A stretch of DNA of 64,000 bases from CAIYUC01 sp963682005 (GCA_963682005.1 OY820914.1:4774001-4838000); one strand, 5' to 3'; shown: positions 34,701 to 43,226, counted from the first letter of the stretch. Notes: generated by a model from the sequence alone, not told the origin. Numbers and translations are program-made.

Positions 34701-35643
34701 AGTTATTCCGGTTAAGGAAGGTCTGTAAAAGCTGGCGGCTGTATTTGACTGACTCAGTACCATCGGTCTTTGAAGAAGAGCCTTCCTTCTCAATGGATTT
34801 TTTAAGGATCGCCTTCCCCTTGATACTGTTGAGGTACCCGGAGATGAGATTGGCAAGGTTGATGATCAGGTGCCGTTCCTCTTCAAGGAACGGACCTTCA
34901 TTCGCCTGCTGAAATGCCTTTGTATAATAGATCTCGATCGATCCTTCCTGGTTATCGATCGTTTCAAAAAGTTGTTTCTGGCACCATTGGGTTTCTTTGA
35001 AGCCGGGTGTTGAAAATTCAAGCTTCCCGTATTTGATGCGGCATACAGTGAATTCAGGAAACTGCCAGGCCCTGGGAAGAATGAGGCAGATCTGGTGAAG
35101 GGCTTCTTCTATGGGCCTTCCGGTCCGCAGGATGCTCGTGGTCTGGTTGATGGCGGCAAGCTCTTTCAGCCGCTCCCTGGTGACAAACCGGCCTTCCTTT
35201 CCTTTAACACCGTTCAGGTATCCTTCGATCAGGCTTGCAAGGTTCAGGATCAGGTTCCTTTCCTCTTTCATAAAAGGCCCTTCGTCGATCACCGGAAATT
35301 CCTTGAGGTAATATATTTCAATCAGGCCATGTTCATTATCGATCGTTTCAAGGGGTTGCTCCTGTTTCCATTCTGTTTCAGTGAAATTTGGCGAAGTGAA
35401 GACCATATTCTGAAACCGGATCCGGGCAACCGTTGAATCAGGATATTGCCATGCAGCAGGTAATACCTGGCAAATCTCGAAAAGAGTGTCTGATACAGGT
35501 TTGCTTTGCTTGATTATACTTGTAGTGCTGTTGATCGCCGCAAGCTCTTTCAAACGTTCGCGGTTCTCATACGCAAGCTTATCCAAATCAACTGACGGTC
35601 CAGCGGGATCCGTCGCCTTTTGGTTCTTATCAGATATCTGCAT
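31765..35643 (-). CDS. tandem GAF-like / receiver / PEP-synthase-like ATP-grasp protein
   Basis: A 1292-residue soluble paralogue of the 989-residue protein, and the first gene of the operon. Residues ~24-147 and ~153-277 are two copies of one GAF-like sensor domain, each starting RERLKELAAIN. Residues ~325-465 are a receiver-like domain with Met392 in place of the phospho-Asp; ~474-625 a second receiver domain with Glu481/Asp482, Asp552 and Lys605. The ATP-grasp part (LGGKGRGLA, IAVRSSGLFEDS, FAGIFETY, LLQIKP) and the conserved tail (GPGRWGTRDKFIG, GSHFFHN) follow. Function unknown; likely senses a signal and uses ATP. No DNA-binding domain seen. Confidence 0.87.
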   Translation of the reverse strand: MQISDKNQKATDPAGPSVDLDKLAYENRERLKELAAINSTTSIIKQSKPVSDTLFEICQVLPAAWQYPDSTVARIRFQNMVFTSPNFTETEWKQEQPLETIDNEHGLIEIYYLKEFPVIDEGPFMKEERNLILNLASLIEGYLNGVKGKEGRFVTRERLKELAAINQTTSILRTGRPIEEALHQICLILPRAWQFPEFTVCRIKYGKLEFSTPGFKETQWCQKQLFETIDNQEGSIEIYYTKAFQQANEGPFLEEERHLIINLANLISGYLNSIKGKAILKKSIEKEGSSSKTDGTESVKYSRQLLQTFLNRNNFNRDIYHDLMPFKVKEILLVANLYDAYSIEKEGRFSEHVLGEFYQLSLSTMPRITGVSTTEEVFEQINSKHYDLVIIMMGVDKQFPIELSKKIKEQYQYIPVFLLLNSNTDIALFDNEPDKMTWIDRVFVWNGDSKIFFAMINYLEDKINVENDTSIGMVRVILLVEDSPKYYSLYLPMLYNIVLEQTKHIIEDVTTDELYRILRLKARPKILLASTYEEALYVFNKYKDYMLCLITDVTFEKDGAKNETAGFSLITQTRKEIRELPIVVQSSHDDNANRAYELMASFINKNSETLMVEFKSFITHYLGFGNFIYRDKEGGQIAVAKSLKEFEDLLKTIPEESLLYHARKDHFSLWLMARGEIQVAKILNPTKVTDFKDPSSLREYLINVIQHFRNEQNIGKVIPFEESAIRDEHNILALTEGALGGKGRGLAFVNTLIYNYDFSQHLPNINIRTPVTSIIGTDEFEYFLDRNKLREKVVFETDYDSIRHWFVEGRLTETLIRKLKLIIKYVNKPIAVRSSGLFEDSINQPFAGIFETYLIPNDHPDPRVRLEQLMDAIKLVYASVYSPIAKGYIEAINYKIEQERMAIVLQEVVGNQYEDVYYPHISGVAQSFNYYPFAHMKPEEGFAVAALGLGRYVVEGERAYRFAPLYPMLEIDSAKDQFKGSQVYFYAVDLKKKDVNLIEGEDAGLRKLDVDDAERHGTLKHLASVFSADNNRIIPGLNQPGPRVVNFADILKYNYIPLAKTIEVVLDIVKEALGSPVEIEFAVDLNKDADYKASFYLLQIKPLIGNVADYDVDVNKINQDQILLYSEKEMGNGCIDTITEVVFVDPDEFDKSKTLEMAEEMEKINRQMINENKKYVLIGPGRWGTRDKFIGIPVTWPQISNAKVIVETSLEGFPLDASSGSHFFHNVTSMNVGYFCVQPELSQGFIRFDVLKQQKNLTKTTFFNIASFEKPMIIRMDGKKRISVISWQNGEF

Positions 35644-35751
35644 GTGTTAATGGTTTCAAATACAAGTATCAACCTGTTAGGATGGGTGGTAAAATTACTA
35701 AATTGTTTGTTTCAAAAATGAAAATTCCAGGGGAAATCATGAATCAATTAA

Positions 35752-36885
35752 TCAATTCATGATACAACGCACTGAAAAACCGACGCTTTTGTTGTTGCTG
35801 TCATGGTAGGCGACTGAGCTATTGTTGGAGAGTAACAGGTTCCACGCGGCTGACGACGAATATTCCGTCGACGACCAGATGTAGGTATTGTTTGTGAGAC
35901 TGTTGAAACTGGTACCAAAACTATAGCCACCCGGCAGGGCAGTGAAGCCACTGCTGTTGGTAGCCCCGGTATTCGGTGGTGCCCAATGGGTCAGCCCGGC
36001 CTCCTTCATCATACCGCCGACGATGCCCGGGTCTCCTAAATAGTTTTTCAGGGTGGTCCACTCCGCATCAGTGGGCAGATGCCAGCCTGCAGGACAAATA
36101 CCCTGAACACCCTGGGCCGTCACGTATTGCATCGCCTCATCCCACTGGTACAACCCGCCATAAGTATCGCAGTTGCTTTCAGTATTATTGTAACAGTACT
36201 TTTCGAAAACGCTGTTGTTGGCCGGATTTTGTGAGATGTTGATTCGTGTCCCGATGTTGAGATTCTGGGCCATCCAGCATTGTGATCCAATCAACACAAT
36301 GTTATAGCTCTTCCCGTCGCGGGGATCTGCTATGGGCTGGCTGCATGGGCATAATGCGGTGGATCCGGCCAGGGAAACAGCGGACGAGTATCCGCATCCG
36401 TTGTAAGCCCAAACGTAGCGGAGGTAATTTGTTCCGCAGGCTAATCCGGCTTCAGTATAGACTGTATCGGTGGCATTGTCGATGGCTGTCGCATAATCGT
36501 TGACTGTGTTCCACTTGTAACCGGCAGCACCGGGTACGGCATTCCAATGCCAGATCACCTGTCCCGTCGACGTTACATGGGTCCCGGTAGTTGGAGCAGG
36601 GATTGTACACGGTGAAAAGGTAAGCCACCGGCCACCCGTAAAAATGCTGAGTGAACCATAGGTGCCGCAATTGGTGCAGTAAACCATCAGTCCCTCTGCC
36701 GGGCTGGTAATTGCATTGCGCTGGGCGCGGGTCATACGGGGAATCAGTACCCCTTGATTGTACGATTTCACATCCAAACCCGCCGAGGGATCTGGTGCGC
36801 TGTTGTCGGTATTGATACCCACCTGTGCATTAGCCTGCAGCACAATCAAAACAATCGCCATCAACAGTAGAAGTAACTTTTTCAT
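35752..36885 (-). CDS. FISUMP-domain protein, one-module form
   Basis: A 378-residue exported protein (start ATG 36885; signal MKKLLLLLMAIVLIVLQANA). After a surface-protein N-domain (VGINTDNSAPDPSAGLDVK, GVLIPRMTRAQRNAI, AEGLMVYCTNCG) comes one fibronectin-like module (IWHWNAVPGAAGYKWNT) and a C-terminal FISUMP domain with GSQCWMAQNLNIG, GGLYQWDEAM, GICPAGWHLPTDAEW and a closing VRCIMN. The family is named from Fibrobacter and its function is unknown; surface display is likely. Third of three tandem copies. Confidence 0.85.
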   Translation of the reverse strand: MKKLLLLLMAIVLIVLQANAQVGINTDNSAPDPSAGLDVKSYNQGVLIPRMTRAQRNAITSPAEGLMVYCTNCGTYGSLSIFTGGRWLTFSPCTIPAPTTGTHVTSTGQVIWHWNAVPGAAGYKWNTVNDYATAIDNATDTVYTEAGLACGTNYLRYVWAYNGCGYSSAVSLAGSTALCPCSQPIADPRDGKSYNIVLIGSQCWMAQNLNIGTRINISQNPANNSVFEKYCYNNTESNCDTYGGLYQWDEAMQYVTAQGVQGICPAGWHLPTDAEWTTLKNYLGDPGIVGGMMKEAGLTHWAPPNTGATNSSGFTALPGGYSFGTSFNSLTNNTYIWSSTEYSSSAAWNLLLSNNSSVAYHDSNNKSVGFSVRCIMN

Positions 36886-36995
36886 GATCTTCGGTGTTTT
36901 ATGGTCTATTTTATAGTTGAATTTGAAATAGTTTCCAACATACTTAATAATTTTCCTCCCACCCACATGGCCATCCCTGTAAAAAATTCATACAC

Positions 36996-38390
36996 TCAAT
37001 CCTTGACACATCGAACCGACAAACCGTACGACTTGAGAATGATATCATCAAACAAATTCCTGATATCGTAAGTGAGGTAACTGTACCCCGCGTATAAAGT
37101 TGGGGACTCCGTCGACGACCAGAAGTCGGCGTGGCTTGTGAGAATGCTGAACTGACCATAGTCGTCGCGAAAGCCGCCCGGAAAACCAGTAAAGCCGCTG
37201 CTATTGGTAGCCCAGGCATTCGGTGATGCCCAATGGACCAGCCCGGTCTCTTTCATCTTCCCGCCAGCGATGGTATCGCCCCCTAAATAGTCTGCCAGGG
37301 TTGTCCATTCCATTTCGGTGGGCAGGTGCCAGCCGGCAGGACAAATACCCTGTACCCCCTGGGTGGTTATGTACTGCATCGCCTCATCCCACTGATACAA
37401 ACCGCCATAGGTCTGGCAGTTGTTTTCTGCATCATCCTGGCAGTACTTTTCGATAATGCTGTTGCTGGTCTGGGCTTGCACGCCATCGATCCTTGTCCCG
37501 ATATTGAGATTCTGCGCCATCCAGCATTGTAAACCAATCAAAACTATGGTATAGGTTTTCCCGTCGCGGGCATCGGTGATGGGCTGGCTGCATGGGCATA
37601 ATGCGGTGGATCCGGCCAGCGCGAGAGCGGAAGAGTGTCCGCATCCATTGTACGCCCATACGTAGCGGATATAATTTGTTCCGCAGGTAAGGCTGGTTTC
37701 GGTATAGACGGTATCGGTTCCATTATCGGCGGCCGTAATATAATTGTTGGTCGTGTTCCACCTGTACCCCTCAGCCCCTGTGACCTTATGCCATTTCCAG
37801 GCAATGCCGGTTTGTGTAGCTGTATTGGTAGCTGACTGAAGGTTCGAAGGCGGAGATGCCGGAACAGACACTGTGAGTGTGGTCACGGACGATTCGCCGC
37901 AACTGCTGTAAGCCCAGATAAACCGGTTGTATGTAGTATCGCAAACAAGGCCGGTTTCAGTTTTCTGCAAGGCAGTTCCCATGTCGGTAGCCGTCTCGTA
38001 ATCGCTCACCGTGTTCCACCTGTAGCCAACCGCACCGGACACGGCACTCCACTTCCAGATCACCTGTCCCGGTGTCTTTACATGGTTTCCTGAATTTGGA
38101 GCAAGTGTAGTACAAGGTGAAAAGGTAAGCCACTGACCACTTGTAAAGATACTGAGCGAACCGATAGTGCCGCAATTGGTGCAATAGACCATCAGGCCTT
38201 CTGCCGGGCCGGGAATGGCATTGCGCTGAGCACGGGTCATACGAGGAAGCAATACCCCTTTGTTGTTGAATTTCACGTCCAGTGCCGCCGAGGAATCTGG
38301 TCTGCTGTTGTCGGTATTGATACCCACCTGGGCAGCAGATTGCAACACAAACAGAACAGCCGCCATTAGAGGAAGAAGTAACTTTTTCAT
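36996..38390 (-). CDS. FISUMP-domain protein, two-module form
   Basis: A 464-residue paralogue (start ATG 38390) with the same signal peptide, N-domain and FISUMP C-domain (LQCWMAQNLNIG, CPAGWHLPTEMEW, LSVRCVKD). It holds two fibronectin-like modules (IWKWSAVSGAVGYRWNT and IAWKWHKVTGAEGYRWNT) where its downstream neighbour has one. The region upstream of its start is similar to that of the 36885 gene. Each copy probably has its own promoter. Confidence 0.85.
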   Translation of the reverse strand: MKKLLLPLMAAVLFVLQSAAQVGINTDNSRPDSSAALDVKFNNKGVLLPRMTRAQRNAIPGPAEGLMVYCTNCGTIGSLSIFTSGQWLTFSPCTTLAPNSGNHVKTPGQVIWKWSAVSGAVGYRWNTVSDYETATDMGTALQKTETGLVCDTTYNRFIWAYSSCGESSVTTLTVSVPASPPSNLQSATNTATQTGIAWKWHKVTGAEGYRWNTTNNYITAADNGTDTVYTETSLTCGTNYIRYVWAYNGCGHSSALALAGSTALCPCSQPITDARDGKTYTIVLIGLQCWMAQNLNIGTRIDGVQAQTSNSIIEKYCQDDAENNCQTYGGLYQWDEAMQYITTQGVQGICPAGWHLPTEMEWTTLADYLGGDTIAGGKMKETGLVHWASPNAWATNSSGFTGFPGGFRDDYGQFSILTSHADFWSSTESPTLYAGYSYLTYDIRNLFDDIILKSYGLSVRCVKD

Positions 38391-38500
38391 GGTCATCGGT
38401 GCTTAATGGTCTATTTTATAGCTGAATTTGAAATATTTAACAACATGCTTTCTGGATTTCCTACCACCCACAGAGCTATCCCTGTAAAACAATCATTTAA

Positions 38501-39895
38501 TCAATTCTTCACGCAGCGGACTGAATAACCTTTGTCAGGTGGTGCTATGACATCATCCTTCGCGTGCTCGCTGTCATAACTGACAGAAAAGATAGATACA
38601 TCAACTTCAATTTCCAGCTTCTCTGAGGTCCAGAAGTATGCAACTTTTGTAAAATCGGAGTATCCGTCATACATTTTGCCGCCCGGCAAGGCAGTAAAGC
38701 CGCTGCTGTTGGTAGCGCCCGTATTCGGTGATTTCCAATGAGCCAGCCCGGTCTCTTTCATCTTACCCCCGGCGATGGAAATCCCCCCTAAATATTCTGC
38801 CAGGGTGTCAAATTCCACTAAGGTGGGTAAATGCCAACCTGCCGGACAAATACCCTGTGCTCCCCATTCCTCTGAGTATTGCATCGCCTCCCACCACTGA
38901 TACAACCCGCCATGAGTATCACAGTTGCTTTCATCACCATCGTAACAGTACTTTTCGAAAATGCCATTGTCCTTCTGGTTATGAGTGTGGCTGATCAGTG
39001 TCCCGATGTTGATATTCTGCGCCATCCAGCATTGTGAACCGATCAACACCGTGTTATAGAGTTTCCCGTCACGGACATCCGTGATGGGCTCTCCGCATAT
39101 GCATGGCAAGGGGGAACCGGAAAGGGCCACAAGGGAAGAGAATCCACAGCCATTGTATGCCCAAACGTAGCGGATATAATTTACTCCGCAGGGAAGATCT
39201 GTTTCAACGTAGGTAGTATCAGTTCCATTTTCGATGGCCGTAGATAAATCGTTTATTGTGTTCCACCTGTACCCCGTGGCCCCGGCCACCGTATGCCATT
39301 TCCATACAACCCAGTTTTGCAGAGGAACATTGGTTGCAGGCAGCGGGGCTGAAGGCGAAGAGGCACCAGTATTAACCGTGAGTGTGGTAATGGGCGATTC
39401 GCCGCAGCTCTGGTAAGCCCAGACAAACCGGTTGTATGTTGTATTGCACACGAGGCCGGTTTCGAATTTCTGCAAGGCAGTTCCCACGTCGGTGGCTGTT
39501 TCGTAATCGTTTGCCGTGTTCCACCTGTAACCGGTCGCACCGGGCACGGCATTCCACCGCCAGATCACCTGGCCCGGCCATATCACGGGGGTTCCGGCAG
39601 TTGGGGCAGGCGTTGTGCAGGGGGATAAGGTCAGCCACTGGCCATTCGTAAAGATGCTAAGCGAACCGCTGGCACCGCAATTGGTGCAATAGACCATCAG
39701 GCCTTCTGCCGGGCTGGAAATAGCATTACGCTGGGCACAGGACATGCGGGGAATCAAAACCCCTTTGTTGTTAAATTTGATATCCAGCCCCGCCGAGGAA
39801 TCCGGTAAGCTATTGTCGGTATTGATACCCACCTGCGCGGGAGATTGCAGCACAACCAGAATAACCGCCAGCAATAAAAGGAGTAACTTTTTCAT
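38501..39895 (-). CDS. FISUMP-domain protein, two-module form
   Basis: A 464-residue paralogue, first of the tandem set (signal MKKLLLLLLAVILVVLQSPA). Two fibronectin-like modules (IWRWNAVPGATGYRWNT and VVWKWHTVAGATGYRWNT) precede a FISUMP domain that differs near its end (KAYFWTSEKL-type and HAKDDVIAPPDKGYSVRC segments), so the variable loops of the three copies have diverged most. No membrane anchor other than the signal is visible; no sorting domain of the T9SS type is clear. Confidence 0.85.
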   Translation of the reverse strand: MKKLLLLLLAVILVVLQSPAQVGINTDNSLPDSSAGLDIKFNNKGVLIPRMSCAQRNAISSPAEGLMVYCTNCGASGSLSIFTNGQWLTLSPCTTPAPTAGTPVIWPGQVIWRWNAVPGATGYRWNTANDYETATDVGTALQKFETGLVCNTTYNRFVWAYQSCGESPITTLTVNTGASSPSAPLPATNVPLQNWVVWKWHTVAGATGYRWNTINDLSTAIENGTDTTYVETDLPCGVNYIRYVWAYNGCGFSSLVALSGSPLPCICGEPITDVRDGKLYNTVLIGSQCWMAQNINIGTLISHTHNQKDNGIFEKYCYDGDESNCDTHGGLYQWWEAMQYSEEWGAQGICPAGWHLPTLVEFDTLAEYLGGISIAGGKMKETGLAHWKSPNTGATNSSGFTALPGGKMYDGYSDFTKVAYFWTSEKLEIEVDVSIFSVSYDSEHAKDDVIAPPDKGYSVRCVKN

Positions 39896-40357
39896 GGTCT
39901 TCGATAATCAAAGATTTATTTTATGTTGATTCAAAATTCCTAAATAACCTTCCGGCATTCCCTACTAGCTCAGCGTATGAATGCAACAAACCTGGGTTCA
40001 GATGGTTTTTCCATGCCGGATCGAGCCGCTTAAAACAAAGTTGGCCCATATTGAACTCATGAAACAATTCAATAATCTCTTCTCCTCCCTTACGGGAATT
40101 ATAATTCAGCTATTTCAAGGTTCATGGGAAAATGAATTTTCAAAATATAACCAAAAATATGAAATCCCTGAGATTACTGTAAAAAAATGTAACATTGGTG
40201 TGATGGAATTATTATGAAATTCTTTATTACCTTTGCCCAGCGTATATTAAGAAAATATCAGAAAAATTCTTAACAATCTACTAGCGGGTAAAAAAAATCT
40301 TGTAATATTGTGAACAATTTCACACCTAATTATTATTAACAAAAAATTATAACTTTT
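39896..40357. other. 462-bp divergent intergenic region
   Basis: AT-rich sequence between the FISUMP set and glutamate dehydrogenase. It holds the upstream region of the first FISUMP gene and a TACCTTTG box at 40228. A 78-residue open frame at 39981-40217 has no recognisable features and I do not call it a gene. Confidence 0.6.
40228..40235 (+). promoter_or_regulatory. -7 box for glutamate dehydrogenase
   Basis: TACCTTTG (TAnnTTTG) 122 bases before the ATG; it would give an AT-rich leader of about 115 bases. Confidence 0.4.
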
Positions 40358-41716
40358 ATGACAAACAATGTGTATGAAAAATTGGTCAATGAATTCATGG
40401 CCAAAGTCATTGCGAAAAATCCAGGCGAAAAGGAATTCCACCAGGCAGTAATGGAAGTTGCAGAATCACTGATTCCTTTCATTGAAGAGAATCCTAAGTA
40501 CAAAACTGCAAAGATCCTTGAACGGCTTGCAGAACCTGAGAGGGTTATCATATTCAGGGTTCCATGGATGGATGATAAAGGTGAGATCCAGATTAACAGG
40601 GGTTTCCGTATTGAGATGAACAGTGCAATCGGACCTTACAAAGGCGGTCTGCGTTTCCATCCGACGGTAAATCTCGGGATCCTCAAATTCCTGGCTTTCG
40701 AACAGGTATTAAAGAACAGCCTTACCACACTTCCGATGGGTGGTGGAAAAGGCGGATCTGATTTCGATCCCAAAGGAAAGTCTGACAATGAAGTGATGAA
40801 ATTCACCCAGAGTTTTATGACGGAATTACAGCGCCATATTGGACCGGATACTGACGTACCAGCCGGCGATATCGGTGTTGGCGGACGTGAAATTGGTTTT
40901 ATGTTCGGTCAGTACAAGAGACTGCGCAATGAATTCACCGGTGTTCTGACCGGTAAAGGCCTTGAATGGGGCGGTAGCCTTATTCGTCCTGAAGCAACCG
41001 GTTATGGACAGGTTTATTTTGCTGCTGAAATGCTCAAAACCCGTAACCTCGATTTTAATGGTAAGATCGTTACCGTTTCAGGTTCCGGCAATGTTGCACA
41101 GTACGCAACTGAAAAAGTTACTCAATTAGGTGGAAAAGTTGTTACTCTTTCAGATTCCGAAGGATACATCTACGATCCGAAGGGAATTGACAAGGAAAAA
41201 CTCGCCTTCGTCATGCATCTGAAGAATGTAAAGAGAGGTCGTATCAAGGAATATTGCGACAAATATCCGGAAGCAAAATTCATTGCAGGCAAACGCCCAT
41301 GGGAAGTTAAATGCGATGTTGCTCTCCCTAGTGCAACCCAGAATGAAGTAAACGGTGACGAAGCCAAGATGCTTGTAAAGAATGGCTGTATCTGTGTTTC
41401 TGAAGGTGCAAACATGCCTTCCACACCGGATGCCATCACTGTTTACATCGAGGCAAAGATCCTCTATGGACCTGGTAAAGCTGCCAATGCAGGTGGTGTT
41501 GCCACTTCAGGTCTCGAAATGTCACAGAACTCAATGAGAATGTCATGGTCAAGGGAAGAAGTTGATGAGAAACTTCATACCATTATGATCAATATTCATA
41601 AGAATTGTGTGAAATACGGAACTGAACCCGATGGTTTCATCAACTATGTAAAAGGTGCCAACATTGGTGGCTTCGTAAAAGTTGCTGAAGCAATGATAGC
41701 CCAGGGACTCGTATAA
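40358..41716 (+). CDS. gdhA: glutamate dehydrogenase, NADP-type hexameric
   Basis: A 452-residue enzyme making glutamate from 2-oxoglutarate and ammonium. The substrate region GPYKGGLRFHP, the catalytic-Lys region PMGGGKGGSDFDPKG, the DVPAGDIGVGGREIGF stretch and the dinucleotide fold VTVSGSGNVAQYA match the NADP-dependent bacterial type; cofactor choice is by overall similarity. It stands alone, with a long AT-rich leader and a strong hairpin terminator, and its codons favour a highly expressed gene. NADPH could come from the transhydrogenase encoded upstream. Confidence 0.96.
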   Translation: MTNNVYEKLVNEFMAKVIAKNPGEKEFHQAVMEVAESLIPFIEENPKYKTAKILERLAEPERVIIFRVPWMDDKGEIQINRGFRIEMNSAIGPYKGGLRFHPTVNLGILKFLAFEQVLKNSLTTLPMGGGKGGSDFDPKGKSDNEVMKFTQSFMTELQRHIGPDTDVPAGDIGVGGREIGFMFGQYKRLRNEFTGVLTGKGLEWGGSLIRPEATGYGQVYFAAEMLKTRNLDFNGKIVTVSGSGNVAQYATEKVTQLGGKVVTLSDSEGYIYDPKGIDKEKLAFVMHLKNVKRGRIKEYCDKYPEAKFIAGKRPWEVKCDVALPSATQNEVNGDEAKMLVKNGCICVSEGANMPSTPDAITVYIEAKILYGPGKAANAGGVATSGLEMSQNSMRMSWSREEVDEKLHTIMINIHKNCVKYGTEPDGFINYVKGANIGGFVKVAEAMIAQGLV

Positions 41717-41733
41717 TCAAGTCTTCTGATCAC

Positions 41734-41766
41734 AAAAAGGTGCAAATATCTTGCACCTTTTTTTTT
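41734..41766 (+). terminator. intrinsic terminator, possibly bidirectional
   Basis: Arms AAAAAGGTGCAA (41734-41745) and TTGCACCTTTTT (41751-41762) with a 5-base loop, followed by more T. It lies 18 bases after gdhA and 6 bases from the stop of the converging gene, which can use the same hairpin. Confidence 0.85.
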
Positions 41767-41771
41767 GCCTT

Positions 41772-43037
41772 TCAGGAAGATAATTCCCTGCTGCTGTTTG
41801 CAGGAACGGTTTCTTTTGTCCAAAGGAAGAGAATACAGTTGAAAAAAGCGTAAAATACAACGCCTGCCTGAACTTCAAGCATTGATTCCACAAGGAAGTT
41901 CGTTATGATAATTATAAAAAACATCAAATAAAGGAATGAATCCTTACGGAATGCATAAACCGCAGGAATCAGCAGTGTTGCCATGAAAACCAGGAACCCC
42001 AGGACGCCAAGTGCAATAAAAACCTGCAGATACTGGCTGTGTGCATTCAACCTCTGTTGAAAAATTTCCTGTAAATCCTGCTCCTTGTAACTTTTCAAAA
42101 GTTCATCTTTGACATCTCCTGTTCCTGTTCCTGAAAAGAAATGCTGTTCGATTATTTTCACAGAGGTCTGCCAAATCATGATCCGCTCATCTGTACTGCT
42201 TGATTTTTCAGCTGGCTGATCATGCTTACCGATCCTCGAAAACCGGTCAACTGCAAACGAAAAAATCCAGAATGCACCAAAAAACCAAATCAGGGCAGAA
42301 ATAACCAGCAACAGGCTCACTTTCCAGGTCCTTTTCTTAAAAATGACGATTATGATATTATACATGGTCACAAGGATCAGGCTGCCAATACCGGCCTTTG
42401 AGCTCAACAGAAAAATCATCACGAAAAAGAAAAGAATCAGAATGATCAGTCCGATTGTTACCTGCCGGCGATAACTATTCTTCTGGACAAACAGGTAATC
42501 TGCAATGATGGCGATGGCAAAGGTCAGATACATTGAATAATAACTGGGGTGAAAATACCATGAAAGACCAGTATATACAAATGAACCCTGGATTCCCCTC
42601 GCCATCGCATCCGCAGAGTGCAGGAGTAAAAAAATGCATCCCATAAGGCAACCCGCAACGAAGGCAAACAGGATGTACCGGATACGTTCCCTGATCAGGC
42701 TGGATGCATTGGTTGTAGCAAATATCAGGGGAAATATGAGCAGGGAAAGTTTTACCTCAAGATCAAACAACCCGGATTCCACGTTAGTCGTATTGATCAT
42801 TCCAAGCAGATAGAAAAAATAGATAACCGAAAAAGCGATCATTCTCTTTTGAAAAGAATTCCTGAAGAAACCCCGGAATGCTTTGATAAACCGGCCGTCG
42901 ACCAGCCAGTTCAACACCATCAGGGATATTACGGGGGGAAGCAGCCTTCCATACAGGGGCATCAGAAATACAAGGGCAATACAACACCAGAAGAAGATCC
43001 GGTCATGGACAATATACCTGTTTAATGTTGTTCCCAT
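41772..43037 (-). CDS. O-antigen ligase/polymerase family membrane protein
   Basis: A 421-residue protein with about 10-12 hydrophobic helices. The large periplasmic loop holds the Wzy_C-type segment (SSSTDERIMIWQTSVKIIEQ ... FSGTGTGDVKDEL ... LNAHSQYLQVFIALG), where the H-x2-Y and surrounding charged residues are conserved in O-antigen ligases and polymerases. I place the start at ATG 43037, because a promoter-like box (43050-43057) lies just upstream; the longer frame to 43157 is rejected. Whether it ligates or polymerises cannot be decided. It is divergent from the PglC-like gene. Confidence 0.85.
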   Translation of the reverse strand: MGTTLNRYIVHDRIFFWCCIALVFLMPLYGRLLPPVISLMVLNWLVDGRFIKAFRGFFRNSFQKRMIAFSVIYFFYLLGMINTTNVESGLFDLEVKLSLLIFPLIFATTNASSLIRERIRYILFAFVAGCLMGCIFLLLHSADAMARGIQGSFVYTGLSWYFHPSYYSMYLTFAIAIIADYLFVQKNSYRRQVTIGLIILILFFFVMIFLLSSKAGIGSLILVTMYNIIIVIFKKRTWKVSLLLVISALIWFFGAFWIFSFAVDRFSRIGKHDQPAEKSSSTDERIMIWQTSVKIIEQHFFSGTGTGDVKDELLKSYKEQDLQEIFQQRLNAHSQYLQVFIALGVLGFLVFMATLLIPAVYAFRKDSFLYLMFFIIIITNFLVESMLEVQAGVVFYAFFNCILFLWTKETVPANSSRELSS

Positions 43038-43049
43038 GTTTACTGAGGC

Positions 43050-43057
43050 CAAAGATA
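43050..43057 (-). promoter_or_regulatory. -7 box for the O-antigen ligase-like gene
   Basis: Minus-strand TATCTTTG, 12 bases before the ATG at 43037; supports that start and a very short leader. Confidence 0.45.
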
Positions 43058-43226
43058 AAGGAAATTCTTTTAATGATTTTCCATAATAGAAAATCAGGGA
43101 AAAAGAATAGAGGTGGCGGTTTGTTTCATGGAAACCACTAATTTTGCAACAATTCATTATTAACCGGAGAGTCTGGTTGTCATGCGATCATACTCTTATA
43201 CAACTGACTAAATCAGTGCAAAATTT

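Noticed and set aside
22094..35643. Two phosphoenolpyruvate synthases
   Set aside because: Only the ATP-grasp domain is shared; the swivel His and PEP-binding barrel are missing.
39981..40217. 78-residue plus-strand frame in the FISUMP-gdhA gap
   Set aside because: No domain, no promoter-like box in front, and the gdhA box follows it.
41772..43157. Longer start of the O-antigen ligase-like gene at 43157
   Set aside because: The extra 40 residues are not hydrophobic-helix-like and a promoter-like box lies inside them.
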